Below are positions 1 through 6,088 of a stretch of 32,994 nt of DNA, piece by piece (the stretch's first letter is position 1; every line of letters begins with the position of its first letter). Made by a program: the position numbers and the translations under genes. Under the pieces are notes generated by a model that did not search any database, was not told where the DNA came from, and saw only the letters and a list, made by a program, of their open reading frames with translations. The stretch covers positions 1 to 32,994 of the forward strand of contig DMYD01000008.1 in assembly GCA_003483745.1 (NCBI GenBank), given 5' to 3'. The stretch is from Roseburia sp. (GTDB lineage Bacteria > Bacillota > Clostridia > Lachnospirales > Lachnospiraceae).

Positions 1-1290
1 TTTGATCCAAACGGCGGAGCCGGACATATCGACGATATCGTAGCGACCTATGATGAAGATGTGGTGCTTCCTGGTATCATCAGGGCAGATGGAACAGCAG
101 CTTATGAAAAATATACCTTAGATGGGGTAAACGTCACAGGAGATGTCATATCCGGCGCAATTCCCAAAGGCATGATGGCAGGATATGAAGAGGAAGAAAA
201 CGAAGAGGAAGAAAACGAAGAGATAGAAGAATCAGAGGAGACGGAAAATCCGGACGCGGACGGTGATGACTCTGAAAATCAGAGTGATGGTCCGGAAGAG
301 AATCAAGACAATAAAAATGACTCCGTAGAAAAAGAGTCTGATAAGGAAGAAGAGTCAGCGGAAAATAGTTTCGAAAAAGAACAGGAAGATTCTGACAATA
401 TGGAAAATACTGAAAGTGGTAGCATGGAAAACGATGATGAGGAAAAGAATGATGAGGAAAGCAATGACGAAGATGCCACGGAAATTTCAGAGGATACCGG
501 GCGGAATGAAAAAGCAGCGGCACCTGTGAAAAAAGTATATGTATCTGTATTCATGGGATGGTCCCTGGAAAATGGCAGAAATACCTTTATTCCACAGTGG
601 AAAGCCGGTGACGCAGTGAGAAATCTTGTGGCAGAAGATGGCGGAGAAATCACACTTTATGCCATCTGGGATGACTGCCCGTGGATCCAGGCGAATGATC
701 TTTATTACACTTTAGACCAGGCGCAGAGAGGATTCATCACGGAAGCCGAGATCTTAAGCCATGCAACAGCATCTGACCGTGAGGATGGAAGTCCGATCGC
801 TCCGGGAACCAATCCGGCACCGAGTGATCCGAAAGTGTTCACATCCTTTACGATCCCGGACTATCAGGAAAGTGATTTTACAAACCTGCAGCATGATGGC
901 AGTGTGACGGAAAATTTAACCGTAGTAGATCATGTAGGAAGTACTTATTTAAAACAGATCACAGTGCATGTAGTTGACACAACGCCGGTAAATGTGAAGC
1001 CGGAAGGAAAGACCAGGTTTATCAGTGAAAAATATTTTCAGACAGATCATGAACATGGCGGACTGGAGGAAAATTCTATTTGGATGACAGATCCGGAGTA
1101 TCACAGCGCACTGCAGAACGCGTTTAACAATTTGAAGAACGACACGCCGGAAGATGAGTTTTTAATCCCGCATGAAACGATTCTTGAAATGAAACAGTAT
1201 GTGCAAGATCACGGAATCGGGAACAGCAAGGAGCCCGGAGCATTGACCGAGTTTTATAACCGGTTTATGTTACCGCACAAAATAAGATAA
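1..1290 (+). CDS. InlB B-repeat surface protein, C-terminal part (5' truncated by window edge)
   Basis: The frame is open from base 1, so the gene begins upstream of the window; the first in-window start codon (GTG at 61) lies inside a repeat and is not the real start. The first residues (FDPNGGAGHIDD) are a typical start of an InlB B-repeat (Listeria-Bacteroides repeat). The repeat's second half (FMGW ... ITLYAIW) comes only after an insert of about 108 codons (187-510) made almost entirely of Glu, Asp, Asn and Ser. After the repeat there is an Ig-like stretch (TASDREDG ... ITVHVVDTTP) and a conserved-looking tail of about 100 residues. No LPXTG motif and no C-terminal membrane segment is present, so the anchoring mode is unknown. 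Such proteins are usually exported, large and adhesin-like. A similar gene begins at 29801 and leaves the window. Family assignment is firm; function is inferred. Confidence 0.85.
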   Translation, partial: FDPNGGAGHIDDIVATYDEDVVLPGIIRADGTAAYEKYTLDGVNVTGDVISGAIPKGMMAGYEEEENEEEENEEIEESEETENPDADGDDSENQSDGPEENQDNKNDSVEKESDKEEESAENSFEKEQEDSDNMENTESGSMENDDEEKNDEESNDEDATEISEDTGRNEKAAAPVKKVYVSVFMGWSLENGRNTFIPQWKAGDAVRNLVAEDGGEITLYAIWDDCPWIQANDLYYTLDQAQRGFITEAEILSHATASDREDGSPIAPGTNPAPSDPKVFTSFTIPDYQESDFTNLQHDGSVTENLTVVDHVGSTYLKQITVHVVDTTPVNVKPEGKTRFISEKYFQTDHEHGGLEENSIWMTDPEYHSALQNAFNNLKNDTPEDEFLIPHETILEMKQYVQDHGIGNSKEPGALTEFYNRFMLPHKIR

Positions 1291-1304
1291 TTGCGACGTC
1301 GCAA
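1291..1304. repeat. 14-bp perfect palindrome directly after the stop codon
   Basis: TTGCGACGTCGCAA is its own reverse complement and starts on the base after the TAA of the surface protein gene. It has no loop and no T-run, so it is not a classical terminator. A weak hairpin (GGAAG at about 1309 with CTTCC at about 1331, G-U extended) follows. The role is unknown; it could be a protein-binding site or chance. Confidence 0.5.
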
Positions 1305-1344
1305 CAGGGGAAGGTGGAGAGATCAAACATCTTCCTTTGTTGTA

Positions 1345-1373
1345 TTGTAACATGATTAGTGGTGTGTTATGAT
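1345..1373 (+). promoter_or_regulatory. candidate sigma-A promoter
   Basis: TTGTAA (1345-1350) and TATGAT (1368-1373) are separated by exactly 17 bases. The predicted start of transcription (about 1380) is almost at the ATG of the 51-aa ORF at 1383, so that ORF would be nearly leaderless; the 62-aa ORF further down would have a normal leader. Confidence 0.4.
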
Positions 1374-1382
1374 TTGGAAAAG

Positions 1383-1538
1383 ATGATTGTAATTTTAATT
1401 ATATTAATAATTTGTACTGTCTTTTCAAATATAATGCTGCTGTTCTTTTTTAGGGAATATAGGCTTTGCAGGTTGGAGATTGATTTGTTAAAACAGACTG
1501 CGGAATGGAGTATGTGTGAAAATCGAAAAAACAACTGA
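1383..1538 (+). CDS. small membrane protein ORF, 51 aa, unknown
   Basis: ATG at 1383 opens a 51-codon frame. The first ~25 residues are strongly hydrophobic (MIVILIILIICTVFSN then MLLFFF), giving one predicted transmembrane helix, followed by a basic and amphipathic tail (FREYRLCRLEIDLLKQ). The ribosome site is weak (GGAAAAG directly before ATG). It overlaps the start of the next ORF (1516) by 23 bases in another frame, which is what translationally coupled genes look like. I do not recognise a family. It could be a non-functional frame; the membrane-helix composition and coupling are the only support. Confidence 0.4.
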   Translation: MIVILIILIICTVFSNIMLLFFFREYRLCRLEIDLLKQTAEWSMCENRKNN

Positions 1539-1704
1539 TGAAAGAGAAACTGCTTCAGGTGGAACGGTAAAAGAAAATGGTGAAAAGATAGCTGAAAAGA
1601 ATACTGAATATTTTGCTATGCTGGATAAGTCCATGGAAGAGGCGAAAATGGGAAAAGGTATTGTAAAAACGCTGGATGAAATACTGAACGATGATGTGGA
1701 ATAA
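1516..1704 (+). CDS. small acidic protein with antitoxin-like C-terminus, 62 aa
   Basis: The GTG start at 1516 is preceded by GGAG at 1507-1510, five bases away. The N-terminal half is charged and looks disordered (ERETASGGTVKENGEK). The C-terminal half (YFAMLDKSMEEAKMGKG, then TLDEILNDD) resembles the toxin-binding tail found in many Clostridia type II antitoxins of the RelB/Phd-like kind. No RelE/ParE-like toxin gene follows: the next bases lead into the type I locus on the other strand. If the resemblance is real this is an orphan or degraded antitoxin. The family call is inference from sequence feel only; that the ORF is translated is somewhat better supported by its RBS and composition. 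Confidence 0.45.
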   Translation: MKIEKTTDERETASGGTVKENGEKIAEKNTEYFAMLDKSMEEAKMGKGIVKTLDEILNDDVE

Positions 1705-1745
1705 CAACAGATCTGGGTTAAAAGGAAGTATAAGGATAAAATATT

Positions 1746-1774
1746 TTGACAGATTTAAAACTGTGTGATAGTAT
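1746..1774 (+). promoter_or_regulatory. sigma-A promoter for antisense RNA of type I locus 1
   Basis: Consensus -35 TTGACA (1746-1751), a 17-base spacer, and -10 TAGTAT (1769-1774). Transcription would start near 1781 and run to the shared terminator, giving an RNA of about 90 bases without a convincing ORF. Confidence 0.7.
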
Positions 1775-1797
1775 GAAGCTAGAAAAAGGATGCCGCC

Positions 1798-1813
1798 GAT
1801 AGACGGTTAGTCC
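1798..1813 (+). repeat. left arm of mirrored leader repeat, locus 1
   Basis: Bases 1798-1813 match the reverse complement of 2056-2071 at 14 of 16 positions, with CGGTTAGTCC identical. Because the two RNAs run toward each other, both RNAs contain the same, not complementary, sequence near the 5' end. In both a small hairpin precedes or overlaps the repeat. Confidence 0.8.
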
Positions 1814-1829
1814 AAGTAAATTAGTATGA

Positions 1830-1873
1830 CAAAAATTGCCGCTTAGTTTACCAGACGTGGGCGGCTATTTTTG
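1830..1873. terminator. bidirectional intrinsic terminator, shared by toxin mRNA and antisense RNA
   Basis: Arms 1830-1842 and 1861-1873 pair over 12 bp with one T-T mismatch: CAAAAAT/ATTTTTG outside, GCCGC/GCGGC inside. The A-tract on one side and T-tract on the other give a U-run in both directions. It serves the plus-strand RNA and the minus-strand toxin mRNA, and overlaps the toxin stop codon. Confidence 0.85.
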
Positions 1874-1963
1874 TGGCTTGTTATTATCCTTACCGAATGT
1901 GTATCCGGCACAAAAGCAGGTTAAACCGAAGCTTACCACTGCAATGAAATCCACAATACTCAT
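1865..1963 (-). CDS. putative type I toxin, 32-aa membrane peptide (Fst/holin-like)
   Basis: The minus-strand ATG at 1963 is preceded by an ideal ribosome site, AAAGGAGG (1973-1980), nine bases upstream. The peptide starts MSIVDFIAVVSFGLTCFCAG and continues YTFGKDNNKPQK: one transmembrane helix over residues ~3-22, then a short polar, basic C-terminus, the typical shape of Fst-family and 'putative holin-like toxin' peptides. Its own promoter lies at 2094-2122, giving an mRNA of about 258 bases with a long structured leader. The mRNA ends at a terminator shared with a convergent RNA. Known relatives kill or arrest the cell by membrane damage when the RNA antitoxin is lost. The toxin role is inferred from architecture and peptide shape. 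Confidence 0.7.
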   Translation of the reverse strand: MSIVDFIAVVSFGLTCFCAGYTFGKDNNKPQK

Positions 1964-2029
1964 TGGTTTAGCCCTCCTTTCCAGGAAGTTAGAGACTTCT
2001 TTAGATTCCTTTTCAGGTTTCTATGTAAT

Positions 2030-2050
2030 CAGAGGGTCACAGTCCCTCTG
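2030..2050 (-). other. leader hairpin in toxin mRNA 1
   Basis: CAGAGGG (2030-2036) and CCCTCTG (2044-2050) form a perfect 7-bp stem with a 7-base loop in the toxin mRNA leader. A second stem, CTACC/GGTAG (2067-2081), lies nearer the 5' end. The loop-side bases GGACU can also pair with AGUCC of the mirrored repeat, so two structures may compete. Confidence 0.6.
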
Positions 2051-2055
2051 TTGAA

Positions 2056-2071
2056 GGACTAACCGCCTACC
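2056..2071 (-). repeat. right arm of mirrored leader repeat, locus 1
   Basis: Reverse complement of 1798-1813 at 14 of 16 positions; lies in the 5' leader of the toxin mRNA about 16-31 bases after its predicted start. Confidence 0.8.
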
Positions 2072-2093
2072 GTTATGGTAGCACTCGTAAATG

Positions 2094-2122
2094 ATTGTAA
2101 CAGGTGAGAATAAAGCATACAA
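2094..2122 (-). promoter_or_regulatory. sigma-A promoter for toxin mRNA 1
   Basis: On the minus strand, -35 TTGTAT (2122-2117) and -10 TACAAT (2099-2094) have a 17-base spacer. Predicted transcription start near 2087. The -35 is weaker than that of the antisense RNA promoter, as is usual where antitoxin RNA must be in excess. Confidence 0.6.
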
Positions 2123-2170
2123 TAATAAAATGGCGAATAAAGTTGAAAAATAGAATAAACAATGAATGTG

Positions 2171-2205
2171 AAAAGGAAGATGACAAAAGTGCATCTTCCT
2201 TTTTC
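2171..2205 (+). terminator. strong intrinsic terminator in a region with no intact gene
   Basis: AAAAGGAAGATG (2171-2182) pairs perfectly with CATCTTCCTTTT (2192-2203), loop of 9, with a T-rich tail. No intact plus-strand gene lies just upstream, so it probably belonged to a lost gene or insulates the next operon. Bases 2206-2315 hold only a possible -10 (TATACT, 2286-2291) for the operon that follows. Confidence 0.8.
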
Positions 2206-2331
2206 TTTTATCTGTATTTTCCTAAAAGAAACGAAAACAGTAAAATCTTTTCTTTTGTTCCGTCGAAAGGGAGAACGCTATTTTTTATACTAAATCTATG
2301 ATTATAAAATTTAGCAGGAGGAAATTTATTT

Positions 2332-2877
2332 ATGGGACAATTTAGCTGGATTTATTCAGACACGGATGAACAACTGGTGGATAACAAAAAGGCAGATTCA
2401 TATCTGTTAGTCCCGCCGCCGTTTCAGGAAAAATATGGGAAAGCAATATATGAGGGCTGCTATGATGGTTACGGGCATTTTGGAAAATATGACGTCTATG
2501 ATCTGGTCATTGAGTGGAATAAGCATATGATACCGGAAATTATAGATCGTATTGAAACGGGAAAATGGCGTTGTGACAGCAATGAAAGCAATGTGCGGAA
2601 TCTTCAGAATTATTATGATGGAAAAGAACTCGATTGCGAGTTGCGATTGTTGGGCATTGTTATTGCCTGCTATGATGAAGATAATTTTGTCTTAGAGTAT
2701 CCAATTAAAATTACCAGTAAAGAAATGGAATATGACGAAGCAAGTCCGTCGAAAGGTGATCCGGATCAGGGATGGGAAAATTGTGAAGATGAAGAAGATT
2801 TTCAGGTAGAAGAAGAGACTTACGAAGATGAAGAAGAGATGGAAGAAATACAGTTTAGAAAAGGAAAGACGAGGTAA
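2332..2877 (+). CDS. conserved mobile-element-associated protein, 181 aa, unknown
   Basis: ATG at 2332 follows AGGAGG (2316-2321). The N-terminal ~140 residues (MGQFSWIYSDTDEQLVDNKK, then YGKAIYEGCYDGYGHFGKYD) are of a type I associate with integrative elements of Clostridia; I cannot name a domain. Residues ~150-175 are a run of Asp/Glu. The last residues MEEIQF are encoded by a 21-bp stretch that recurs inside the next gene, so the C-terminus may be recombined. It is the first gene of a three-gene unit with the 75-aa gene and the polyvalent protein. Many acidic proteins on such elements act as anti-defence DNA mimics, but nothing here proves that. Confidence 0.75.
   Translation: MGQFSWIYSDTDEQLVDNKKADSYLLVPPPFQEKYGKAIYEGCYDGYGHFGKYDVYDLVIEWNKHMIPEIIDRIETGKWRCDSNESNVRNLQNYYDGKELDCELRLLGIVIACYDEDNFVLEYPIKITSKEMEYDEASPSKGDPDQGWENCEDEEDFQVEEETYEDEEEMEEIQFRKGKTR
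2837..2857 (+). repeat. 21-bp direct repeat, copy 1
   Basis: Identical to 2983-3003 (distance 146 bp). It begins AGATGGAAGAAATACAG and encodes MEEIQF in both genes. The copies lie at the 3' end of one gene and inside the next, which suggests a past duplication or deletion between them. Confidence 0.85.
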
Positions 2878-2885
2878 TTTATTAA

Positions 2886-3113
2886 ATGTATGGAATTATA
2901 TCAGGTATTGTAGACGAGAACCATGTATTGGTTAAGCCATTTTGGGAAGAAGAGATGGTAGCTGTTTATGGAACAGAAGAACAGATGGAAGAAATACAGT
3001 TTACGTTAGACTGCAGCAAGCGTGAAAGAGATACAACTTCTTTGATTGTATTTTTCGATGAAGAGCTGCTGGAATTAAAACAAGGAGAGGAGGGAACAGG
3101 ATATGGAGAATAA
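2886..3113 (+). CDS. small hypothetical protein, 75 aa, of the mobile-element remnant
   Basis: ATG at 2886, nine bases after the upstream stop. The protein starts MYGIISGIVDENHVLVKPFW and contains the shared MEEIQF motif near residue 33. It has no membrane segment and no motif I recognise. Its last codons overlap the start of the polyvalent protein gene by 11 bases (3103-3113), so the two are probably translationally coupled. Its ribosome site is poor, which fits coupling to the gene before it. Confidence 0.6.
   Translation: MYGIISGIVDENHVLVKPFWEEEMVAVYGTEEQMEEIQFTLDCSKRERDTTSLIVFFDEELLELKQGEEGTGYGE
2983..3003 (+). repeat. 21-bp direct repeat, copy 2
   Basis: Identical to 2837-2857; see that entry. 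Confidence 0.85.
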
Positions 3114-5868
3114 TGAAGAAAAATATACCAGATTGTTCGCAGCTGTGGAAGAAGTAATAAGAAGTTCTTTTGCGGATAATAAAGGTATGCGGCAATTTCT
3201 TGATTTTCAGATGCAGGTACCTGGTTATTCGATACATAATACGGCTATGATCATGGCTCAAAGACCAGATGCTTTGAAAGTACAGAATTTCCGGTATTGG
3301 AAAAGCAAGGGATTATATGTGCATGCTGGCGAACAGGGAATAGCTGTTCTGGTTCCTGCACCAGGAAGCAATGGACGTTTGATTTTTAAAATGGGATATG
3401 TGTTTGACATGAAACAGACGAATGCCGGACCGGAAAAAATAAAGGAATTGCTTTCAGAAGGACAAACAGCGACAATAGAGAAAGAAAAAATAAAGTGGCT
3501 GATCACAGAATTAAGGCTCACAACAGAGAATGAAACGTTAAAACGGTATTTGTTTTATAATATAGCGGATAATGGCACAGATATAGACATTGAAAACCGG
3601 TTACAGGTCGAAATAGTAAACTATATGGTTTACAGGTATTATGGATTCAATATGGAAAGTCATTCATTTCCAAGTTTGGAAGAAAAAGCAATCAGGGATA
3701 TGAAAATCTCAGATAAGAAAAATTTGCTGCAGCATGCCAAAAAACATGCCGATGAAATTATACAGTTGATCAACAGCCAAATTCCAAAATTAAATGAAAT
3801 GGAAGAGAATTCAAAGGAAAATGAGCCGGCAGAAACAGAAATTTTGGAACAGGTTGTTGACCAGGAGTCTGTATCGGAGAATATTATACCGGAAAAAGAA
3901 CCGGCACAAAATAAGATCGAAGATTTTGGGAAGAAGATTGGAGGGGCAAGAAAAGATTTATGGAAAGACCGTGGTCTGGATATTATAGATATTCAGGATA
4001 TGAATACTACAGAAGCGGCAAAGTATATCACAAAAGACAATATCTGGAAGAAACCTGATTATATGAAATTGATGCAGGAGGGGATGCCTGTTCATGCGGC
4101 ATTTTTTATGAAAGAAGTTCGTAATGCCCTGCCGGTTAAAGTAACGTATACCAGGGATGATGTTACTCCGGAACAGATCAGAAAACGTCAGGAAGATTAT
4201 ATCCATCTGATCCAGGACGTAAAGGAAATGTTATTTGAGGTAAAGACTGATCCGGATATTGAGTCATTTTTCTTTGAATTTACACAAACGGGAAAGTATA
4301 TTATGCAGACATCCGCATTTTCGGTAACCCAGACGGAAGAAGGGTACGCAGTAACGAACAGACTAATAAAAGCAATGCAGATGAACTTAAGAAGCATCGA
4401 TCATAAAATTGCAAAGGAACAGTTTGGCGTATCTGAAGATGAAAAGCTGCCAAAAGGATTTTCTATTCGTTATTTGCCGGGAAAACAGGAGTATGTTGTT
4501 TTGAAGGGGAAATGCATAATTGCTGATGGTATACCGTCACAGGCAGAAGCGATTGAATGTGCGAGGAAGGTGGCAGAAAGAGGAAATAGTTCGAGAAAGA
4601 AAAAATTTGTTCCAAAACAGTTAGAACATATTAAAAGGGATGGCCCTTCTTATGGTGTGACATCTGAGAAACCCGCAACAGGGGAACAATATATGGAACA
4701 ATTTGGATTTGCCGGGGGCGAGTTTGGTAACTGGATGAGTGGAAAAGACCGGCAGGCAGCGCTGAATATGGGATATGATGCACTGATGGACCTGGCGTAT
4801 GTATTAAAAATAGATCCGTCAGATATTGCATTAGGAAACAGGCTGTCAATTGCATTTGGAGCGAGGGGAAGCGGCAATGCCCTGGCACATTATGAGCCGT
4901 TAAGGGAAGTTATTAATTTAACAAAAATGCGTGGAGCCGGGAGTCTGGCGCATGAATGGGGACATGCGTTTGATGATATAATCGGTAAAAAACTTGGACT
5001 TGAAAAGGCGGGGGAAGAACAGGCATTTATGAGTAAATATGCCGGAAGTAATAAGATCCCACAGTCAATGAGAATGTTGATCCATACTATGAAGTATCGC
5101 CCGGCTACAGAGCAGGAACTTGCTGAAATGAACGAAGCACAATGCATCCGTACGGAAAAATACATGGACTCTATTCTGGAACAGATATTTCCGGAGGACA
5201 GAATGGAAGACGAACATACAGCAAAACTGAATGATATCAGAAAAGCAATATTGTCTATGCCGGAAGAAGTTAGTATTGAATTGGATAAAGCAGAACGGAC
5301 GGATGACAATAAGATCAGGTGGATCGTAGACAGGGTGGACGAGTTAAGTCAATTAAGAAAAAATGCATTAGGGCATATTATTACAAAGGATATCCGTGAC
5401 ACATTATATCGGGCTGTTTATGTGTTTGAGTGTACCAAAAGAAATGAATTAAAAGAACAGATGGTGGAGACAGAGTTTTTTAAAAATTCTGTAAAAATGG
5501 ATGCCCTGTATGGAAAAGAAGATAAGGGATACTGGCAGAGCACACCAGAAATGTTTGCCCGTGCATTTGCCTGTTATGTACATGACAGACTTCCATGGAA
5601 GTCGGACTATCTCTGTGGCCATTCAGAATTTGCAGTGGGGTATGATTATTCAGAATCTGAGCCGAAACTGATTAAAGCAATACCGGAAGGACAGGAACGG
5701 GAACAATTGAACAAGTGTTTTGATAAGTTGTTTGAGGAATGTCGGGAAAAGGGACTGTTAAAAGCTGCAGCTGAAATTTCTGACATAGAAAAATGTCGTA
5801 ACACGTCACTGCAGGAAAATGGTACAGAATATGCGGATTATGTACCGCAAAGAAGAAAAGTAAGGTAG
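3103..5868 (+). CDS. polyvalent protein with ArdC-like N-terminus and HEXXH zincin motif, 921 aa
   Basis: The N-terminal ~120 residues (YTRLFAAVEEVIRSSFADNK, then MRQFLDFQMQVPGYSIHNTA) match the ArdC-like ssDNA-binding domain that opens many plasmid and phage polyvalent proteins. Residues ~235-270 form a Glu-rich linker. A second half contains AFGARGSGNALAHYEP and then HEWGH at residues 617-621, a zinc-metallopeptidase signature; E816 in STPEMFARAF is a plausible third ligand. This combination resembles large polyvalent proteins (LPD1-like region) thought to enter the recipient with the DNA and protect it from host defences. It overlaps the previous gene by 11 bases and is followed by a terminator (5891-5920). 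No relaxase, T4SS, integrase or phage gene is in the window, so it looks like an orphan remnant, though the frame is intact. Confidence 0.8.
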   Translation: MENNEEKYTRLFAAVEEVIRSSFADNKGMRQFLDFQMQVPGYSIHNTAMIMAQRPDALKVQNFRYWKSKGLYVHAGEQGIAVLVPAPGSNGRLIFKMGYVFDMKQTNAGPEKIKELLSEGQTATIEKEKIKWLITELRLTTENETLKRYLFYNIADNGTDIDIENRLQVEIVNYMVYRYYGFNMESHSFPSLEEKAIRDMKISDKKNLLQHAKKHADEIIQLINSQIPKLNEMEENSKENEPAETEILEQVVDQESVSENIIPEKEPAQNKIEDFGKKIGGARKDLWKDRGLDIIDIQDMNTTEAAKYITKDNIWKKPDYMKLMQEGMPVHAAFFMKEVRNALPVKVTYTRDDVTPEQIRKRQEDYIHLIQDVKEMLFEVKTDPDIESFFFEFTQTGKYIMQTSAFSVTQTEEGYAVTNRLIKAMQMNLRSIDHKIAKEQFGVSEDEKLPKGFSIRYLPGKQEYVVLKGKCIIADGIPSQAEAIECARKVAERGNSSRKKKFVPKQLEHIKRDGPSYGVTSEKPATGEQYMEQFGFAGGEFGNWMSGKDRQAALNMGYDALMDLAYVLKIDPSDIALGNRLSIAFGARGSGNALAHYEPLREVINLTKMRGAGSLAHEWGHAFDDIIGKKLGLEKAGEEQAFMSKYAGSNKIPQSMRMLIHTMKYRPATEQELAEMNEAQCIRTEKYMDSILEQIFPEDRMEDEHTAKLNDIRKAILSMPEEVSIELDKAERTDDNKIRWIVDRVDELSQLRKNALGHIITKDIRDTLYRAVYVFECTKRNELKEQMVETEFFKNSVKMDALYGKEDKGYWQSTPEMFARAFACYVHDRLPWKSDYLCGHSEFAVGYDYSESEPKLIKAIPEGQEREQLNKCFDKLFEECREKGLLKAAAEISDIEKCRNTSLQENGTEYADYVPQRRKVR

Positions 5869-5890
5869 TATGAACATATATTGAGTGATG

Positions 5891-5923
5891 GAGAGCCGAT
5901 GCAAGGTAGATTGCGTCGGCTCT
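5891..5923 (+). terminator. intrinsic terminator after the polyvalent protein gene
   Basis: GAGCCGATGC and GCGTCGGCTC pair over 10 bp (one G-U) with a 10-base loop and a short T-tract. It closes the accessory operon. Just after it, a 7-codon frame at about 5944 with a GGAAGG site looks like the remains of a gene start. Confidence 0.75.
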
Positions 5924-5963
5924 TTATAAATAGGAAGGAAACGATGTATAAAAAATTCTCAGA

Positions 5964-5992
5964 TTGAATTTAATGCCATAATATGATAGAAT
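5964..5992 (+). promoter_or_regulatory. sigma-A promoter upstream of miaB
   Basis: TTGAAT (5964-5969), a 17-base spacer and TAGAAT (5987-5992). The leader to miaB would be about 90 bases long. No riboswitch structure was recognised in it. Confidence 0.6.
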
Positions 5993-6088
5993 CCGTAGCG
6001 TGGGTCTTTGTAATGTGGATGATAGTCTTTTAGGCTGATAAACAGACAAAGGAATATTATTTATAAAATTTCGAAAGCGAAAGGAAAA

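Larger units (their letters stand above)
1781..1873 (+). ncRNA. candidate antitoxin RNA of type I toxin-antitoxin-like locus 1
   Basis: Bounded by the strong promoter at 1746-1774 and the bidirectional terminator at 1830-1873. The RNA runs toward and overlaps the 3' end of the toxin mRNA by about 44 bases, including the terminator and the last toxin codons. Its 5' part has a small hairpin followed by CGGTTAGTCC (1804-1813), the same sequence that the toxin mRNA carries in its own leader. This is the layout of convergent type I toxin-antitoxin pairs such as the Fst/par family. Boundaries are predicted only. Confidence 0.6.

Noticed and set aside
146..653. Two long minus-strand ORFs opposite the acidic insert (146-523 and 303-653)
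   Set aside because: They are mirror images of GAA/GAT-rich coding DNA, giving Ser/Phe/Pro-rich nonsense without ribosome sites.
1836..2054. 72-aa plus-strand ORF
   Set aside because: It lies opposite the 32-aa toxin gene and its leader, has no ribosome site and crosses the terminator and leader hairpin.
2104..2301. 65-aa plus-strand ORF starting at GTG
   Set aside because: It runs through a strong intrinsic terminator and has no coding character.
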